The translations under genes and the position numbers were made by a program. A stretch of DNA of 46,877 nucleotides from Rubrivivax sp. (GTDB taxonomy: Bacteria; Pseudomonadota; Gammaproteobacteria; Burkholderiales; Burkholderiaceae_C), in NCBI GenBank assembly GCA_004210455.1, contig SEFA01000048.1:1-46877 (forward strand), read 5' to 3'. Position 1 is the first letter of the stretch; each line of letters starts with the position of its first letter. Positions 46,666 through 46,877 of this stretch are shown here, in pieces. The notes under the pieces are model-generated. The model was given only the letters and a program-made list of their open reading frames with translations. It was not told where the DNA came from and made no database searches.

Positions 46666-46690
46666 TGTGCTGTGCTGTGCTGTGCTGTGC
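46666..46690. repeat. TGTGC x5 simple sequence repeat
   Basis: Five perfect tandem copies of TGTGC lie 16-40 nt upstream of the regulator start codon. The remainder of 46651-46877 holds no gene that I can support; a right-edge gene may begin beyond the window. Confidence 0.9.
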
Positions 46691-46877
46691 GGGGCCGGGT
46701 TCGGGGGCCCTGGGACGAATGGTCGTGCGTGCGACCGGAAACTTCACGTAAATTGATGTGGGCCTGGATGTGAGCCGACCCGCCAGCCCCCGTTTGCCGC
46801 GATGGCGCCTGGGGCGATGCCGTCCGCTAATTCTTGTGAGTCGCCGCGCGGGATCCGCTTTTCAAACTACGCTGGAC

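Overview
The window is about 47 kb of GC-rich, densely coded chromosome. Gene content and order point to a betaproteobacterium of the order Burkholderiales, probably the Roseateles/Mitsuaria/Rubrivivax side. The pointers are a hemN gene next to a TauE/SafE-like gene, the cysS-alkA-accA-tilS-lysC-tRNA-Ser run, a Bug/TctC-type binding protein, a clpS-clpA pair and a CBM2-GH5 cellulase. The genus is inferred, not proven.

Layout. (1) 0.1-3.8 kb: hemN, a small membrane protein of the TauE/SafE type, and icd with its terminator. (2) 3.8-7.3 kb: a variable patch with a 5'-truncated TPR gene, an unrecognised secreted protein, a possible transposase relic, and two DUF4398-type lipoproteins, the second with an OmpA domain. 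(3) 7.3-10.6 kb: a cold-shock protein gene divergent from clpS-clpA. (4) 10.6-14.1 kb: a long nested palindrome, then a leftward group with mtfA, lpxH, ppiB, ppiA and a TPR lipo-/periplasmic-type gene. (5) 14.2-20.3 kb: the housekeeping run cysS, HhH-GPD glycosylase, accA, tilS, lysC and tRNA-Ser(GCT). (6) 20.4-25.5 kb: a PaiB-like protein, a small membrane ORF of lower GC, ETF-ubiquinone oxidoreductase, OsmC, an SDR and a YceH-like protein. (7) 25.5-33.5 kb: a compact seven-gene leftward cluster with a three-subunit molybdenum hydroxylase (PaoABC-like), a LysR regulator, a TctC/Bug binding protein, a class III CoA-transferase and an enoyl-CoA hydratase. It reads as a catabolic operon for an unknown aldehyde or (hetero)aromatic acid. 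(8) 33.6-40.5 kb: an M20 peptidase, a cellulase with a repetitive proline linker, an epoxide hydrolase plus thioesterase pair, a flavohaemoglobin and a thioredoxin-like protein. (9) 40.6-46.7 kb: a secreted beta-propeller, a Tat-exported haloperoxidase-type hydrolase, catalase, a cysteine hydrolase, a secreted acidic-loop protein and an atypical NarL/LuxR regulator. These look like a peroxide- or stress-related module.

The most unusual items are the nested perfect palindrome after clpA (10610-10717), the peroxide module with its two-start hydrolase and its regulator with a Gly/Asn repeat inside the receiver domain (plus a TGTGC x5 repeat just upstream), the molybdenum-hydroxylase operon with a regulator embedded in it, and the unrecognised secreted protein at 4559-5545. 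I saw no CRISPR array, rRNA, intact insertion sequence or prophage.
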